A DNA stretch of 64,000 nucleotides from Nocardioides astragali (GCF_024436375.1 NZ_JAFMZM010000002.1:310001-374000), one strand, 5' to 3'. Shown: positions 1 to 8,227, counted from the stretch's first letter. Notes: generated by a model not told the origin, from the letters alone. Program-made: numbers and translations.

Positions 1-2
1 AC

Positions 3-770
3 GCCCGGCTGGCGGTGGCGGAGACGCTGCTGGCGAGCCGCCGCTCGTGGTCGCGGCGGGTCCGCGACGAACAGGTCGACGTCAGCCTGTGGGCCGAGGT
101 GCGCGAGCGCGCCGGGCTGCCCACGCGCCCTGGCGAGGCGGTGCCGCACGGCGTACGTCCCTTCGATCCCCGCGACGCGCCGGAGGTGTGGCTGGCGAGG
201 GCCGAGGAGAGGCGCTCCGCGCGTCGACGCCGCTCCGCGTTCCGCGGACTCGCCTGGCTGGCCGTGGCGGTGGCACTCGCCGCCGGGTGGGCGTGGTGGG
301 CCGCCCGGCCAGCACCCCACGAGGTCCGGGAGGAGGCGAACCCGCTGCCGGTGATCTGGTACGCCGAGGGCGAGCTGCACCTCGAGGAGGTGGTCGTCGA
401 GCTGCCGGCGGTCGTGGAGTTCGCGGCCTGGGGCTCCGGTGCTGCGGCCCGGCTCAGCTCGGGCCAGGTGGTGCAGGTGGACTCGGACGGTGACGTGCAC
501 GAGGTGGACGACGCACCCGCCACACTCGACGATCCTGCGGACCCGCCGCCCTTCCTGGCGCTCGGGCCGTACGACGTCGTCGTCCAGAGCGCCCCCGTGC
601 CCGGCGGCGGCTGGGTCCACCTGCTCGACTCCTCGCGTCGCGAGAGTGTGCTGGACGGTGTGCGCCTGTCGGAGTCCGGCCGTCGCGCCATCGTGGTGTG
701 CACCGCTGACTTCTCCTGCGGGCAGCCGCGCACGATCTTCGAGGCGGACGGCACGATCAGGCTGCGGTGA
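3..770 (+). CDS. Membrane-anchored hypothetical protein, 5' partial
   Basis: The frame is open to the left edge. The first visible in-frame start, GTG at 15, has no ribosome site in view, so the true start probably lies upstream. Counting from that GTG, about 75 charged, Arg-rich residues come first, then an RSARRRR stop-transfer stretch and one membrane helix at about residues 79-96. A roughly 155-residue acidic domain follows, with two cysteines near its C-terminus (VVCTADFSC). This suggests a single-pass protein with the N-terminus inside. No family is recognised. The arrangement resembles membrane anti-sigma or sensor proteins, but no zinc or catalytic motif supports that. Confidence 0.6.
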   Translation, partial: ARLAVAETLLASRRSWSRRVRDEQVDVSLWAEVRERAGLPTRPGEAVPHGVRPFDPRDAPEVWLARAEERRSARRRRSAFRGLAWLAVAVALAAGWAWWAARPAPHEVREEANPLPVIWYAEGELHLEEVVVELPAVVEFAAWGSGAAARLSSGQVVQVDSDGDVHEVDDAPATLDDPADPPPFLALGPYDVVVQSAPVPGGGWVHLLDSSRRESVLDGVRLSESGRRAIVVCTADFSCGQPRTIFEADGTIRLR

Positions 771-791
771 TCCCTGTCGGTCCGGATGCCC

Positions 792-797
792 TAGGGT
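792..797 (+). promoter_or_regulatory. -10 element TAGGGT for leaderless methyltransferase gene
   Basis: TAGGGT lies 8 nt before the GTG at 806. This matches the actinobacterial -10 TANNNT and puts the transcript start at or next to the start codon. Confidence 0.55.
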
Positions 798-805
798 CGC
801 GCGTC

Positions 806-1597
806 GTGGCGGAAGCGTTGTGGACCGGTGTGGCGCAGGCCTATGCGCAGAGCTTCGCGGGACTGTGTGCGGGCGCGATCCCGAGCCTGCTGGACGGGCT
901 CCCGCACGGCGGCCGCCTGCTGGACGTCGGGTGCGGCACCGGCGCGCTCGTGCGCGCGGCACGCGACGCGGGGGCCGAGGCGATCGGCGTCGAGCCGGAT
1001 CCGGAGATGGCCGCCCTCGCCGAGTCGCTGCTCGGCGAGGAGGTCATCGGGGCCGGGCTGCCCGAGCTCCCCTTCGCCGACGACGGTTTCGACGTCGTCA
1101 TCGCCAGCTTCGTGCTCAACCACGTCGACGACCCGCGCGCCGGCGCACGTGAGCTGGCCCGCGTCGCCGCGCCCGGTGGCGTGCTGCGGGCGACCATCTG
1201 GGGCAGTACGCCGCCACCTCAGGCGCTGATGTGGAACGGCCTCCTGGACGAGGTCGGGGCAGTGCGCGCGCCTGTTCCCCGGCTGCCACCGGAGCGGGAC
1301 TTCGAGCGGTCGGCCGAGGGGCTCGCCGGCATCCTCAGCCAGACCGGGCTCGCCGTGACGACGGCCGGCACGAACGCGTGGCAGTGGCGCATCGCCCCCG
1401 ACGCGCTCTGGTCGGGGCTCACCTCGGTCGGCAACTTCGGTGTCCTGTGGCGTGCCCAGTCCGAGGACGTGCAGGACCGCCTGCGAGCGGCGTACGACGC
1501 GCTGGGCGAGCCGTGGCGCGACGGCGCCGACCCCGACTCGGAGCTCGTCTTCGACGTCGCGTGCGTCGTGGCCGAGGCGCGCGTCCCGAGGTCGTAG
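806..1597 (+). CDS. Class I SAM-dependent methyltransferase
   Basis: Predicted cytosolic methyltransferase of 263 residues that transfers a methyl group from S-adenosylmethionine to an unknown substrate. Motif I (LLDVGCGTG) is at about residues 38-46, the acidic ribose-binding residue follows in GVEPDPEM, and the FDVVIASFVLNHVDDP stretch matches motif IV of the Methyltransf_11 group. The frame extends back to a GTG at 767 that overlaps the previous stop. I prefer GTG 806 because a TAGGGT -10 box sits 8 nt before it and no ribosome site precedes either start. The stop codon is shared with the -10 element of thyA. Substrate cannot be told from sequence. Confidence 0.85.
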   Translation: MAEALWTGVAQAYAQSFAGLCAGAIPSLLDGLPHGGRLLDVGCGTGALVRAARDAGAEAIGVEPDPEMAALAESLLGEEVIGAGLPELPFADDGFDVVIASFVLNHVDDPRAGARELARVAAPGGVLRATIWGSTPPPQALMWNGLLDEVGAVRAPVPRLPPERDFERSAEGLAGILSQTGLAVTTAGTNAWQWRIAPDALWSGLTSVGNFGVLWRAQSEDVQDRLRAAYDALGEPWRDGADPDSELVFDVACVVAEARVPRS

Positions 1598-1600
1598 AGT
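1595..1600 (+). promoter_or_regulatory. -10 element TAGAGT for leaderless thyA
   Basis: TAGAGT lies 6 nt before the thyA GTG at 1607. Its first three bases are the TAG stop of the methyltransferase gene. Confidence 0.6.
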
Positions 1601-1606
1601 CGTCCC

Positions 1607-2416
1607 GTGCGCGCCTACCTCGACCTCCTCCAGCGGATCCTCGACGAAGGCGTGGAGAAGACCGACCGCACCGGCACCGGCACGTTGAGCGTCTTCGGAC
1701 ACCAGATGCGCTTCGACCTCTCCGAGGGCTTCCCGCTGGTGACCACCAAGAAGGTGCACACGCGGTCCGTCTTCGGTGAGCTCCTGTGGTTCCTGCGCGG
1801 CGACACCAACGTGAAGTGGCTGCAGGACCGCGGGATCACGATCTGGGACGAGTGGGCCGACGACAACGGCGACCTCGGCCCGGTCTACGGCTACCAGTGG
1901 CGCTCGTGGCCGACCCCGGACGGGCGGCACGTCGACCAGGTCGCGCGACTGGTCGACCGCATCCGCACCAACCCCGACTCGCGTCGCCACATCGTCTCGG
2001 CGTGGAACGTCGCCGACGTCGACGACATGGCACTCCCGCCGTGCCACACGCTCTTCCAGTTCTACGTCGCGCCGTCCGAGACCGGCCCGGGCAGGCTCAG
2101 CTGCCAGCTCTACCAGCGCTCGGCCGACACGTTCCTGGGCGTGCCGTTCAACATCGCGTCCTACGCGTTGCTCACCCACATGGTCGCCCAGGTCACCGGC
2201 CTGGAGGTGGGGGAGTTCGTGCACACCATGGGTGACGCCCACCTCTACCTCAACCACGTGGAGCAGGCCCGGCTCCAGCTCTCCCGGGAGCCGCGGGCGC
2301 TGCCGCGGCTGGTGCTCAACCCCGACATCACCGAGATCGACGGCTTCGACCTCGAGGACATCACGGTCGAGGGCTACGACCCGCACCCGGGCATCAAGGC
2401 GCCCATTGCGGTCTGA
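1607..2416 (+). CDS. thyA: Thymidylate synthase
   Basis: ThyA converts dUMP to dTMP using 5,10-methylenetetrahydrofolate and yields dihydrofolate. At 269 residues it has the usual bacterial length. Visible family marks are [12 protein letters not shown] near the N-terminus, the phosphate-binding RRHIVSAWN segment, the nucleophilic Cys146 in [33 protein letters not shown], and the C-terminal [14 protein letters not shown] ending in the mobile APIAV tail. The start is a leaderless GTG. The folA gene 9 bases downstream recycles the dihydrofolate made here, so the pair forms a thymidylate-folate unit. Confidence 0.98.
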   Translation: MRAYLDLLQRILDEGVEKTDRTGTGTLSVFGHQMRFDLSEGFPLVTTKKVHTRSVFGELLWFLRGDTNVKWLQDRGITIWDEWADDNGDLGPVYGYQWRSWPTPDGRHVDQVARLVDRIRTNPDSRRHIVSAWNVADVDDMALPPCHTLFQFYVAPSETGPGRLSCQLYQRSADTFLGVPFNIASYALLTHMVAQVTGLEVGEFVHTMGDAHLYLNHVEQARLQLSREPRALPRLVLNPDITEIDGFDLEDITVEGYDPHPGIKAPIAV

Positions 2417-2425
2417 GGGGGCTGT

Positions 2426-2932
2426 ATGAGCGCCCTGCGCCCCGACCAGCGGGTCGTGCTCGTCGCCGCCCACGCCCGCAACCGGGTGATCGGCAACGAG
2501 GGTGAGATCCCGTGGCACCTGCCCCACGACTTCGCGCACTTCAAGCGGGAGACCCTCGGGCACACCCTCGTCATGGGACGGCGCACGTGGGACTCCATCG
2601 GTCGCCCGCTGCCGGGTCGCGCGACGGTCGTGGTGACCCGCGACGAGTCGTTCGACCCCGGGTTCGAGGGCGTGCTGGTCGCGCACTCGCTCGAGGAGGC
2701 CTTCGCGCTCGCGTCCGGGCTGCCGGGCGACGTGATGGTCGCCGGTGGCGGCGAGATCTACGCCCTCGCGCTGCCTAGCGCCACGCACCAGGTGCTCACC
2801 GAGGTCGACATGGTGCCCGAGGGTGACGCCTTCTATCCCGAGTACCCCGTGGACGAGTGGGTCGAGGTGCGCCGCGAGGTGGGGGAGGGCTGCCAGTGGG
2901 TGTGGCTCGAGCGGATGGACCCCGCCGCATGA
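2426..2932 (+). CDS. folA: Dihydrofolate reductase
   Basis: Reduces dihydrofolate to tetrahydrofolate with NADPH, regenerating the cofactor spent by ThyA. The protein has 168 residues, typical for the family. It shows the Met20-loop region NRVIGNEGEIPWHLPHDFAHFK with the catalytic acidic residue, the NADPH-binding VMGRRTWDSIGRPLPGR, and the conserved AGGGEIYALAL. ATG 2426 follows a G-rich ribosome site (GAGGGGG). The stop overlaps the next start by four bases (ATGA), so translation is probably coupled to the GntR regulator. Confidence 0.97.
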   Translation: MSALRPDQRVVLVAAHARNRVIGNEGEIPWHLPHDFAHFKRETLGHTLVMGRRTWDSIGRPLPGRATVVVTRDESFDPGFEGVLVAHSLEEAFALASGLPGDVMVAGGGEIYALALPSATHQVLTEVDMVPEGDAFYPEYPVDEWVEVRREVGEGCQWVWLERMDPAA

Positions 2933-3279
2933 ACCTGTCCGTCGACCCGTCCTCCGGGGTCCCGCCCTTCGAGCAGGTGCGGGAGGGGATCAGGGCGCAG
3001 GTCGAGTCCGGCTCGCTGGAGCCCGGATTCCGGTTGCCTCCGGTGCGGGCCCTCGCGTCCTCGCTGGACCTCGCCGCCAACACCGTCGCCCGGGCCTACA
3101 AGGAGCTCGAGGCGCTCGGCGTCGTCGAGACGCGTGGACGGGCGGGCACGTTCGTCGCCGGTCGCGGTGTGGAGCGCTCCGTGCGGACGGCCGCGTCGTC
3201 GTACGTCGCCTCCGTGCGCGCGCTCGGCCTGGCCGACGATGAGGCTCTCGAGGCCGTACGCCGGGCGCTGGGACGGTGA
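2929..3279 (+). CDS. GntR family regulator, YtrA-like short form
   Basis: A 116-residue DNA-binding protein. The winged-helix GntR domain spans about residues 10-75: PPFEQVREGIRAQVESGSLEPG, then LPPVRALASSLDLAANTVARAYKELEALGVVETRGRAGTFV. There is only a short helical tail instead of a ligand-binding domain, as in YtrA-type regulators that usually control neighbouring transporters or small operons. The start at 2929 overlaps the folA stop (ATGA), and its own stop overlaps the next gene (GTGA). Target and effector are unknown. Confidence 0.9.
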   Translation: MNLSVDPSSGVPPFEQVREGIRAQVESGSLEPGFRLPPVRALASSLDLAANTVARAYKELEALGVVETRGRAGTFVAGRGVERSVRTAASSYVASVRALGLADDEALEAVRRALGR

Positions 3280-3815
3280 CCCGGCTGATCCTGCTCAACG
3301 GTGCGCCGGGTGTCGGGAAGTCGACGCTGGCCCGCCGCTGGGCGAACGAGCACCCCGGCACGCTGGTGTGCGACATCGACCTGCTCCGGACCTGGGTCGG
3401 AGGCTGGCGGGAGTCGTTCGTCGCGACGGGCGCGGCGGTGCGGCCGGCTGCCCAAGGGCTCATCGGCGGCTACCTCGCCTCGGGCGACGTGGTGCTGCCG
3501 CAGCTCATCGCCAACCCCACCGGGCTGGACTCCTTCGCCTCGGTGGCGCTCGACGCCGGCGCCGCCTTCTCCCACGTGGTGCTGCGCGACCCGGCCGGGT
3601 CGGTGGGGGAGCGCTTCCGTCGACGCACCGGTGACGACCCCTGGCACGAGGACGTGCGCCGGCTGGTCGAGGAGGCCGGTGGGGACGCCCTGCTCGCCGA
3701 CTACGAGCAGCGGCTCGCCTCCCTCGTCGTCTCACGGCCCTCGGCCGTCGTGGTCGCGTCCGTCGAGGGGGACGAGGACGGGACGTACGCCGCGCTCGTG
3801 GCGGCTCTCGGCTGA
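3276..3815 (+). CDS. P-loop AAA-type kinase/ATPase
   Basis: A 179-residue cytosolic P-loop protein. Walker A is GAPGVGKST at about residues 9-17, directly after the first beta strand. The layout (P-loop, CDIDLLRTWVGGW acidic segment, FRRRTGDDP lid-like Arg-rich stretch) resembles small-molecule kinases of the chloramphenicol phosphotransferase/zeta-toxin-like group. GTG 3276 overlaps the GntR stop by four bases, so the gene is the last of the thyA-folA-gntR unit. No antitoxin-like partner is visible. The substrate is unknown. Confidence 0.8.
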   Translation: MTRLILLNGAPGVGKSTLARRWANEHPGTLVCDIDLLRTWVGGWRESFVATGAAVRPAAQGLIGGYLASGDVVLPQLIANPTGLDSFASVALDAGAAFSHVVLRDPAGSVGERFRRRTGDDPWHEDVRRLVEEAGGDALLADYEQRLASLVVSRPSAVVVASVEGDEDGTYAALVAALG

Positions 3816-3833
3816 GCTCGCGGGCCTGGTCCT

Positions 3834-3900
3834 GTTGGTTGAGGGTCGCGCAGCGCGGTTTGTTGGTTGAGGAGGTCGCGCAGCAACCCCCACGAAACCC
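3834..3900. repeat. Interspersed repeat, two partial copies
   Basis: Two tandem units, at 3834-3857 and 3857-3900, each containing TTGGTTGAG followed by a GTCGCGCAGC core. The second unit shares 28 identical bases (3857-3884) with 16031-16058, and both end in a CACGAAACC-type tail. The core GTCGCGCAGCGAC of the 16-kb copy is a hairpin. Confidence 0.7.
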
Positions 3901-4237
3901 ATCCCGCCAGCCCGTGTCGCCCCTTCACCGGGAAGCTTTCCGGACGGGGCGTACGGGACGGCTGGGTATCACGGCGCCGAGCGACCTGAGTCTCAACCGG
4001 TAGGCGTTCCAGTTGCGTGAAGGTTCGGCGGACGCGTCCCAGACCCCGCTGCATTGCGCCCAGAGTGACGCGGCGTGCGCTGGGCTGCGCTGGCAGTGCG
4101 GCACGGTCGCGCCGGGTTCGCTGTACGCGTCGCCATAAAGGCTGCCCGGGGCCGGTCAGCAGTGGAGTTCAGCAATTACTCAAAAGTGGGGTTGCATGTG
4201 CGCAACTCCGACGCCAAGGTTATTGGCCTGGCACCGC

Positions 4238-4260
4238 ACACTCAACAGCAGGTTGAGTGT
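4238..4260. repeat. Perfect 9-bp inverted repeat upstream of a secreted protein gene
   Basis: ACACTCAAC, a 5-base AGCAG loop, then GTTGAGTGT. It ends 23 bases before the likely ATG at 4284, so it could be an operator or a 5' leader hairpin. Confidence 0.5.
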
Positions 4261-4283
4261 CAGACGGCCGTCTGGAGAGTCCA

Positions 4284-4745
4284 ATGCGTCGTTCTCTAGG
4301 TGTTCTGGCCATGACGTTGGCGGCGGTCCTGGGCCTCGCCTCACCCTCATCGGCGTCTGAGCCGATCATCACCCGCAGCGGCCCCTTCGAGGTCGTGATC
4401 CCCTTCCCAGATATCTGCGCCTTCCCGCTGACCGCAACCCTCAGCGGGAACACCCACAGCCTCACGTTCGTCGACGCAGCGGGGAACCCGACGCGCGGAT
4501 TCGCCGCGGGTCAGTTGTTCGTCATGTGGACCCGCGACGACACCGGCGCCTCTCGAATTTTCGCGATCGCTGGCCCCAGCTTCTTCGATGCGGCTGGCAA
4601 CGCCATTCGGGGCACCGGTCGGTGGGTGACGCTGTTGGAGGGAACCGGTTTGGTGCTGGCCAGCGGGAACCTGACTCTCGACGAACTGCAGGCCATCACG
4701 GCGATGAACGGGCACGCGAGCTCTATCTGCGACCTGATGTCCTAG
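4284..4745 (+). CDS. Small secreted hypothetical protein
   Basis: A 153-residue protein beginning MRRSLGVLAMTLAAVLGLASPSSAS. This is a clear Sec signal peptide with likely cleavage near residues 25-26. The mature part is beta-rich, has two cysteines (ICAF near its start, SICDLMS at the C-terminus) that could pair, and two AGNxxRG-like segments (DAAGNPTRG, DAAGNAIRG). An in-frame GTG at 4257 is possible, but ATG 4284 starts the signal peptide cleanly. The gene lies alone, behind an inverted repeat, in relatively A/T-rich DNA. No family recognised. Confidence 0.7.
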   Translation: MRRSLGVLAMTLAAVLGLASPSSASEPIITRSGPFEVVIPFPDICAFPLTATLSGNTHSLTFVDAAGNPTRGFAAGQLFVMWTRDDTGASRIFAIAGPSFFDAAGNAIRGTGRWVTLLEGTGLVLASGNLTLDELQAITAMNGHASSICDLMS

Positions 4746-5172
4746 GACTCGATGCACGAATCTGCACTGGCTCAGTCACGACGGGCGCAGGACGCGTTCG
4801 CGAGTTCCCTGCATCTCGACAAGGTGAGTGCTGAGATACGGCGGCTCGTGGCGCTGAACCGGCGCTCGGGCGGAATGCCGGCGGGAACTCGTGACGGGCT
4901 CATGCCAGTTGTGTCTCCGCCGTCACCGCCCTTGAGGGCCTCGACGAGCTCGCGCAGGGCCGACTGGATCAGGGCCATCGTGGTAAAGCCTTTCGTGAGT
5001 TCTTGGTCGGTTCTCAAAATCCTCACGCGGTGGCCCGCCTACGTCGGGGCCGACACGATCCGGCCGAACGCAGCGGCCAGAGTTTCACCACTCCCAGGGA
5101 CTCACCCCGATGCGAGCGGTGCGATATTCCGCGGCTTGTCGGCGCGCGGCGCGGCGTTCGCTCACTCCGAGA
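4746..5172. other. Non-coding stretch with transposase remnant
   Basis: No intact gene is convincing here. On the minus strand it holds the beginning of an IS256-type transposase reading frame, listed separately. Confidence 0.5.
4905..4981 (-). pseudogene. N-terminal remnant of an IS256-family transposase
   Basis: Reading leftward from ATG 4981, the frame gives MALIQSALRELVEALKGGDG. This is close to the N-terminus typical of actinobacterial IS256-type transposases (MALxQSALxELxEALK). The similarity stops after about 25 residues, and no DDE catalytic region or terminal inverted repeat follows. It is therefore a broken, probably old, insertion trace. The identification rests on remembered family sequence and is tentative. 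Confidence 0.45.
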
Positions 5173-5553
5173 TCAGTGCGGATTCCCGAACGCGGTCGCG
5201 AGGGTTCGGGCGAGGTGGCGGTAGTCCTCGATGAGCGGGCCAGTGAGACTGGGCTGTCGCTCAAATTTGTCACGGAGTCCCTTCGCCAGATCTTCAACGC
5301 GCACTTCGATGCCGGAGGACCGCTTGCCGTTGCGCCGCTCGAAGGAGTTCCATCGTCGCCACCCCACCGTCACGATCGCCTCGATATCGTCGGCCCGAAC
5401 CACGGGTGATCCGTCCCGCCGTAGCGCATCCAAGGCCGTTCGAGCAGAGTCTCGGGGATCGGCTTCCACGAGCCGAGCATGGCACGGTCGACGCCTGGAT
5501 CTGCGGCGACGACTGCGTCTTAGCGCCGCGAGCGGGACATACGCGAGCCGCAT
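5173..5553 (-). CDS. Hypothetical protein
   Basis: A possible 126-residue protein. The first 45 residues are Arg-rich and unlike a normal N-terminus. The last 75 look protein-like (DDIEAIVTVGWRRWNSFERR, then VEDLAKGLRDKFERQ and LIEDYRHLARTLATAFG, which would form helices), so the true start may be a GTG further in. It is divergent from the gene at 5605. No family recognised. It may be a fragment left in a remodelled region. Confidence 0.4.
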   Translation of the reverse strand: MRLAYVPLAALRRSRRRRSRRRPCHARLVEADPRDSARTALDALRRDGSPVVRADDIEAIVTVGWRRWNSFERRNGKRSSGIEVRVEDLAKGLRDKFERQPSLTGPLIEDYRHLARTLATAFGNPH

Positions 5554-5592
5554 GGCTCACGTGCAAGGCGGCCTCCGGTCGCTTGAGTGTCC

Positions 5593-5598
5593 TACGCT
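5593..5598 (+). promoter_or_regulatory. -10 element TACGCT for leaderless gene at 5605
   Basis: TACGCT ends 6 nt before ATG 5605, the spacing expected for a leaderless transcript. Confidence 0.5.
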
Positions 5599-5604
5599 CA
5601 ATAG

Positions 5605-6258
5605 ATGGGGTTCGATCGTGAAGCACGACGCGTTCGCGACGCTTCGCTTCCTGATGGTTACCGCTTGCACGCGCTCGGGTCCTGCATCCAACTCGCGCAG
5701 CCGATCGGCTTCAACGCCACGTGGTCGTACTTGACGGATCAACTCCAGAGCGAGTGGCGCGACCCCCGGATCCTCTCACCGGCGATCAATCTTCTAGAGG
5801 CCGAGCGAACTGCGCACCTGAGCATCTGCACCGAATACGCAGCGTCGAGGCGCTTCGAGAAGGCCGGCGGACTTCGGTTTCCGCCGCGGAGCCACGTCAC
5901 TCCGCGCGATCCCATGCGTTGGCATGGAGACGAGCGATCGGGGGCGCGTCACGTTCTCATGTCGTGGAGCCAGCGGGGGCGTCAATTCCATATTGATGTC
6001 TCATCACATCCGGTGGGCCGCGGAGTCATTGATGCGATCGAGATAGCACTGGAGGGTGGTGCACTGGCTGGCAAGGTGAACGACCTCCAGTCGGCGCTCG
6101 AGTGGGCCAGGCGCCAGATTCACGTCATCGGCTGGCAGGACGATGAGGTGCAGTATCGGGCTGCGTGGAGCACGTATCGGCTACTAGGACAACTGCACCT
6201 CTTGACCCACGGTGCGACGCGGGTCGCTACGCCGTGGAACTTCGTGACAACCGAGTGA
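5605..6258 (+). CDS. Hypothetical protein
   Basis: A 217-residue soluble protein with no signal peptide or membrane segment. It has several His/Trp-rich stretches (RDPMRWHGDERSGARHVLMSW, QFHIDVSSHPVGRGVID) and a C-terminal helical part. The start ATG 5605 is supported by a TACGCT -10 box 6 nt upstream. It sits in the A/T-richer accessory zone beside an IS remnant. No family recognised. Confidence 0.6.
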   Translation: MGFDREARRVRDASLPDGYRLHALGSCIQLAQPIGFNATWSYLTDQLQSEWRDPRILSPAINLLEAERTAHLSICTEYAASRRFEKAGGLRFPPRSHVTPRDPMRWHGDERSGARHVLMSWSQRGRQFHIDVSSHPVGRGVIDAIEIALEGGALAGKVNDLQSALEWARRQIHVIGWQDDEVQYRAAWSTYRLLGQLHLLTHGATRVATPWNFVTTE

Positions 6259-6293
6259 GGCACCGACGGCCGCCCGTCGCAGACAACGGACAT

Positions 6294-6323
6294 GCGTCTA
6301 TCCGCCGCCTGTCGGCGCGGGAT
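6294..6323. repeat. Short imperfect hairpin repeat, copy A
   Basis: Begins with a 15-base segment (GCGTCTATCCGCCGC, 6294-6308) also found at 7352-7366. TATCCGCCGCC and GGCGCGGGATA form an imperfect stem. The two copies flank the amidotransferase gene in the same orientation. Confidence 0.4.
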
Positions 6324-6456
6324 ACGAGTGCGCTCGTGTCCGGCTGAGCGCCGGACCATCCGCTGATTATCGGAGTTGATTGCGCACACCGTGCGCGGGA
6401 CCCTGGACCTGGGCCGCGAGGCGGCTCGGAGGCCATCACGAAGGGGCCGGTCCACC

Positions 6457-7278
6457 GTGTGTCGACTGCTCGGCTTTGTCGCCCGCCGACCGACGTCGGT
6501 GTTCGAGTTGCTCGGGCAGGAGCATTTCGACGCGTTCACCGCACTCACCGCCGTGCACGGCGACGGCTGGGGCATGGCCTGGCTGGACGCGGATTCCCAC
6601 ACCATCCGCAGCGTGACCTCGGCCGAATCGGCCATCGCCGACGCGGCGTACACGCAGCTTGCCCGTCAGCGGCTCGGCCGGGCTGGCATCGTGCATCTGC
6701 GGTGGGCGACACCGGGCTTACCAGTGACACCGCTGAACACCCACCCGTTCGTCGATGGCGGATACGCATTCGGGCACAACGGGCACATCGCGCCTATCGA
6801 CCGGCTGGAAGGCCTGCTTACCCAGGAGGCTCGCGCCGCGCTCCGCGGCGACACCGACAGCGAGCGGTACTTCCGATTCGTCAAGCAATGCATCGCCGAG
6901 CAAGGCGACGACACCAAAGGCCTAAGCCAGGCGCTCGGCGTACTCACCAGCGAGTTCCCCGAGGCGAGCCTGAACGCGCTGCTGATGACCCCCGCGCACA
7001 TGTTCGGGGTCCACATCAACAGCAAGGCATCGGCGCCCGTAGATGGGCTACGCAACCTCTTCTCCTCCACAGAGGAGATCCCCTATCGACACACCGACGA
7101 CTACTTCGCGATGGACTTCCGGCGCACCCCGGACGCCGTGCACGTCATCTCCAGTGGCATCGACCCCGACGGCTGGACGCCGGTGCCCGAAGACACCGCA
7201 GCAACGGTCGATCTCGCGTCGCTCGAGATCACGCGCCTAGATGGGTGGGCGACCCAGCGCATCGAGGAGTCTGACTGA
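6457..7278 (+). CDS. Class II glutamine amidotransferase (Ntn hydrolase, YafJ-like)
   Basis: A 273-residue protein predicted to release ammonia from glutamine with an N-terminal Cys. I chose GTG 6457 because it gives MCRLLGF, so removal of Met exposes Cys2 as the nucleophile. Any upstream start would bury it. Further family marks are HGDGWGMAW, HLRWATPG, NTHPFVDGGYAFGHNGHI and a conserved D-T-D-S-E segment (RGDTDSERYF). This matches the GATase_4/YafJ group, whose acceptor substrate is usually unknown. No synthetase partner is adjacent. It is flanked by two copies of a short repeat. Confidence 0.9.
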   Translation: MCRLLGFVARRPTSVFELLGQEHFDAFTALTAVHGDGWGMAWLDADSHTIRSVTSAESAIADAAYTQLARQRLGRAGIVHLRWATPGLPVTPLNTHPFVDGGYAFGHNGHIAPIDRLEGLLTQEARAALRGDTDSERYFRFVKQCIAEQGDDTKGLSQALGVLTSEFPEASLNALLMTPAHMFGVHINSKASAPVDGLRNLFSSTEEIPYRHTDDYFAMDFRRTPDAVHVISSGIDPDGWTPVPEDTAATVDLASLEITRLDGWATQRIEESD

Positions 7279-7648
7279 ACAGGCCTTCTGGTCGACATTG
7301 AAGATGAGTAGTTCCGACCAGACCTCGCGTTTTGTCAGCCTGAACTCACCCGCGTCTATCCGCCGCATGGCGGGGACATCCGAGTCTGCCGCGATCCGTC
7401 CAGAGCCAGACTCGACGTCCACCGTGCACCTACGTGCAGTGAACCCTCCGCTGGCGCCGGCTCCTCATCGCCAAAGCCGGAGGTGAGGGCCAGATGGGCA
7501 CGGCATGATGATGCTGAACCCGTAGTGGCGACCAGGGGCGCCGTGACAGATCCGCCGCCACCTGGACACCCAGCCCGCCGGTTGACCTCAGGGCGGTGGC
7601 GTCAGCGGTCGGGGGGCGGCGCCGTTCGCTGCCGGGACTGCTGAAGGG
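7279..7648. other. Intergenic region
   Basis: No supportable gene. It contains the second copy of the short repeat (7352-7366) followed by a small hairpin, TCCGCC-GCAT-GGCGG. Confidence 0.5.
7352..7382. repeat. Short hairpin repeat, copy B
   Basis: Shares 15 identical bases with 6294-6308, then continues as TCCGCCGCATGGCGGGGA, which folds into a short stem. Confidence 0.4.
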
Positions 7649-8227
7649 TCAGAACGGTTGCCGTTCCATGGCGCCTAACGGACCGGGGCACGCGTCGACG
7701 TTGTTGCCGCTGGCGTCGCGGAAAATGCTGTCCGCGCCGGTCCAGGCGCCCCACGTCCAGTTCTCGCCGAGACCGTCGAGCACCGACGGCGGGTACGTGA
7801 GGGTGACCGTGGACCCCTCGACGAGCACTCTCGCGGGTGGGATGCGCCCGCTGGTCAGCCTGCCTCGGTTGCGAGGCCCAAGGGCACGGCCGTTGACCCA
7901 CCTGCCGACCAGGTACTGGCTCGTGTTCCAGTCCTGGCTCAGTAACATGACTCCGACGTCGACGGTGTCGTCGCGGGGAATGGCCTCCGCCAGCTCGGCG
8001 GTCACCACCACGTCTTCGCCCACGGCGAGGGTGGTCAAGAGAAGGTCCATCGGGCCGCCGTCGCCCCGCTTGTCCTCGCATGCGGACGTCTTCGTCCCAG
8101 GCTCGTCGGGCGAGGTCGACGGGGTGGTTGACGAGGTCGCGTCGTGTTCCCGATCACCGTTGTTCCCGGCGCAGCCGGAGAGCACGACGGCGACCGCCAC
8201 GAACGCGAGTCCACCGTTGAGCCTCAC
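7649..8227 (-). CDS. Hypothetical lipoprotein
   Basis: A 192-residue protein starting MRLNGGLAFVAVAVVLSGC. This is a lipoprotein signal with lipobox LSGC, so the mature protein would begin at Cys19 and be anchored to the outer face of the membrane. A Ser/Thr/Pro/Asp-rich spacer follows (to about residue 48), then a beta-rich domain with the Trp-rich ENWTWGAWTGADSIF and a terminal Cys. The domain may bind or sense something outside the cell, but no family is recognised. Confidence 0.75.
   Translation of the reverse strand: MRLNGGLAFVAVAVVLSGCAGNNGDREHDATSSTTPSTSPDEPGTKTSACEDKRGDGGPMDLLLTTLAVGEDVVVTAELAEAIPRDDTVDVGVMLLSQDWNTSQYLVGRWVNGRALGPRNRGRLTSGRIPPARVLVEGSTVTLTYPPSVLDGLGENWTWGAWTGADSIFRDASGNNVDACPGPLGAMERQPF

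Larger units (their letters stand above)
3816..4283. other. Intergenic region with interspersed repeat copies
   Basis: No convincing gene. It holds two tandem copies of a short interspersed repeat (3834-3900) and, just before the next gene, a perfect inverted repeat at 4238-4260. A/T content rises from about 4140. Confidence 0.6.

Noticed and set aside
791..2788. Long minus-strand open frame across the methyltransferase, thyA and folA genes
   Set aside because: Antisense shadow; ThyA and FolA on the plus strand have full catalytic motifs.
3276..3815. Possible zeta-type toxin
   Set aside because: The P-loop is present, but no antitoxin gene adjoins and the gene is fused into the thyA-folA operon, so only a generic kinase call is made.
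4752..5234. 160-codon plus-strand frame after the secreted orphan gene
   Set aside because: Ser/Arg-rich, no domain, no ribosome site, and it runs across the transposase remnant on the other strand.
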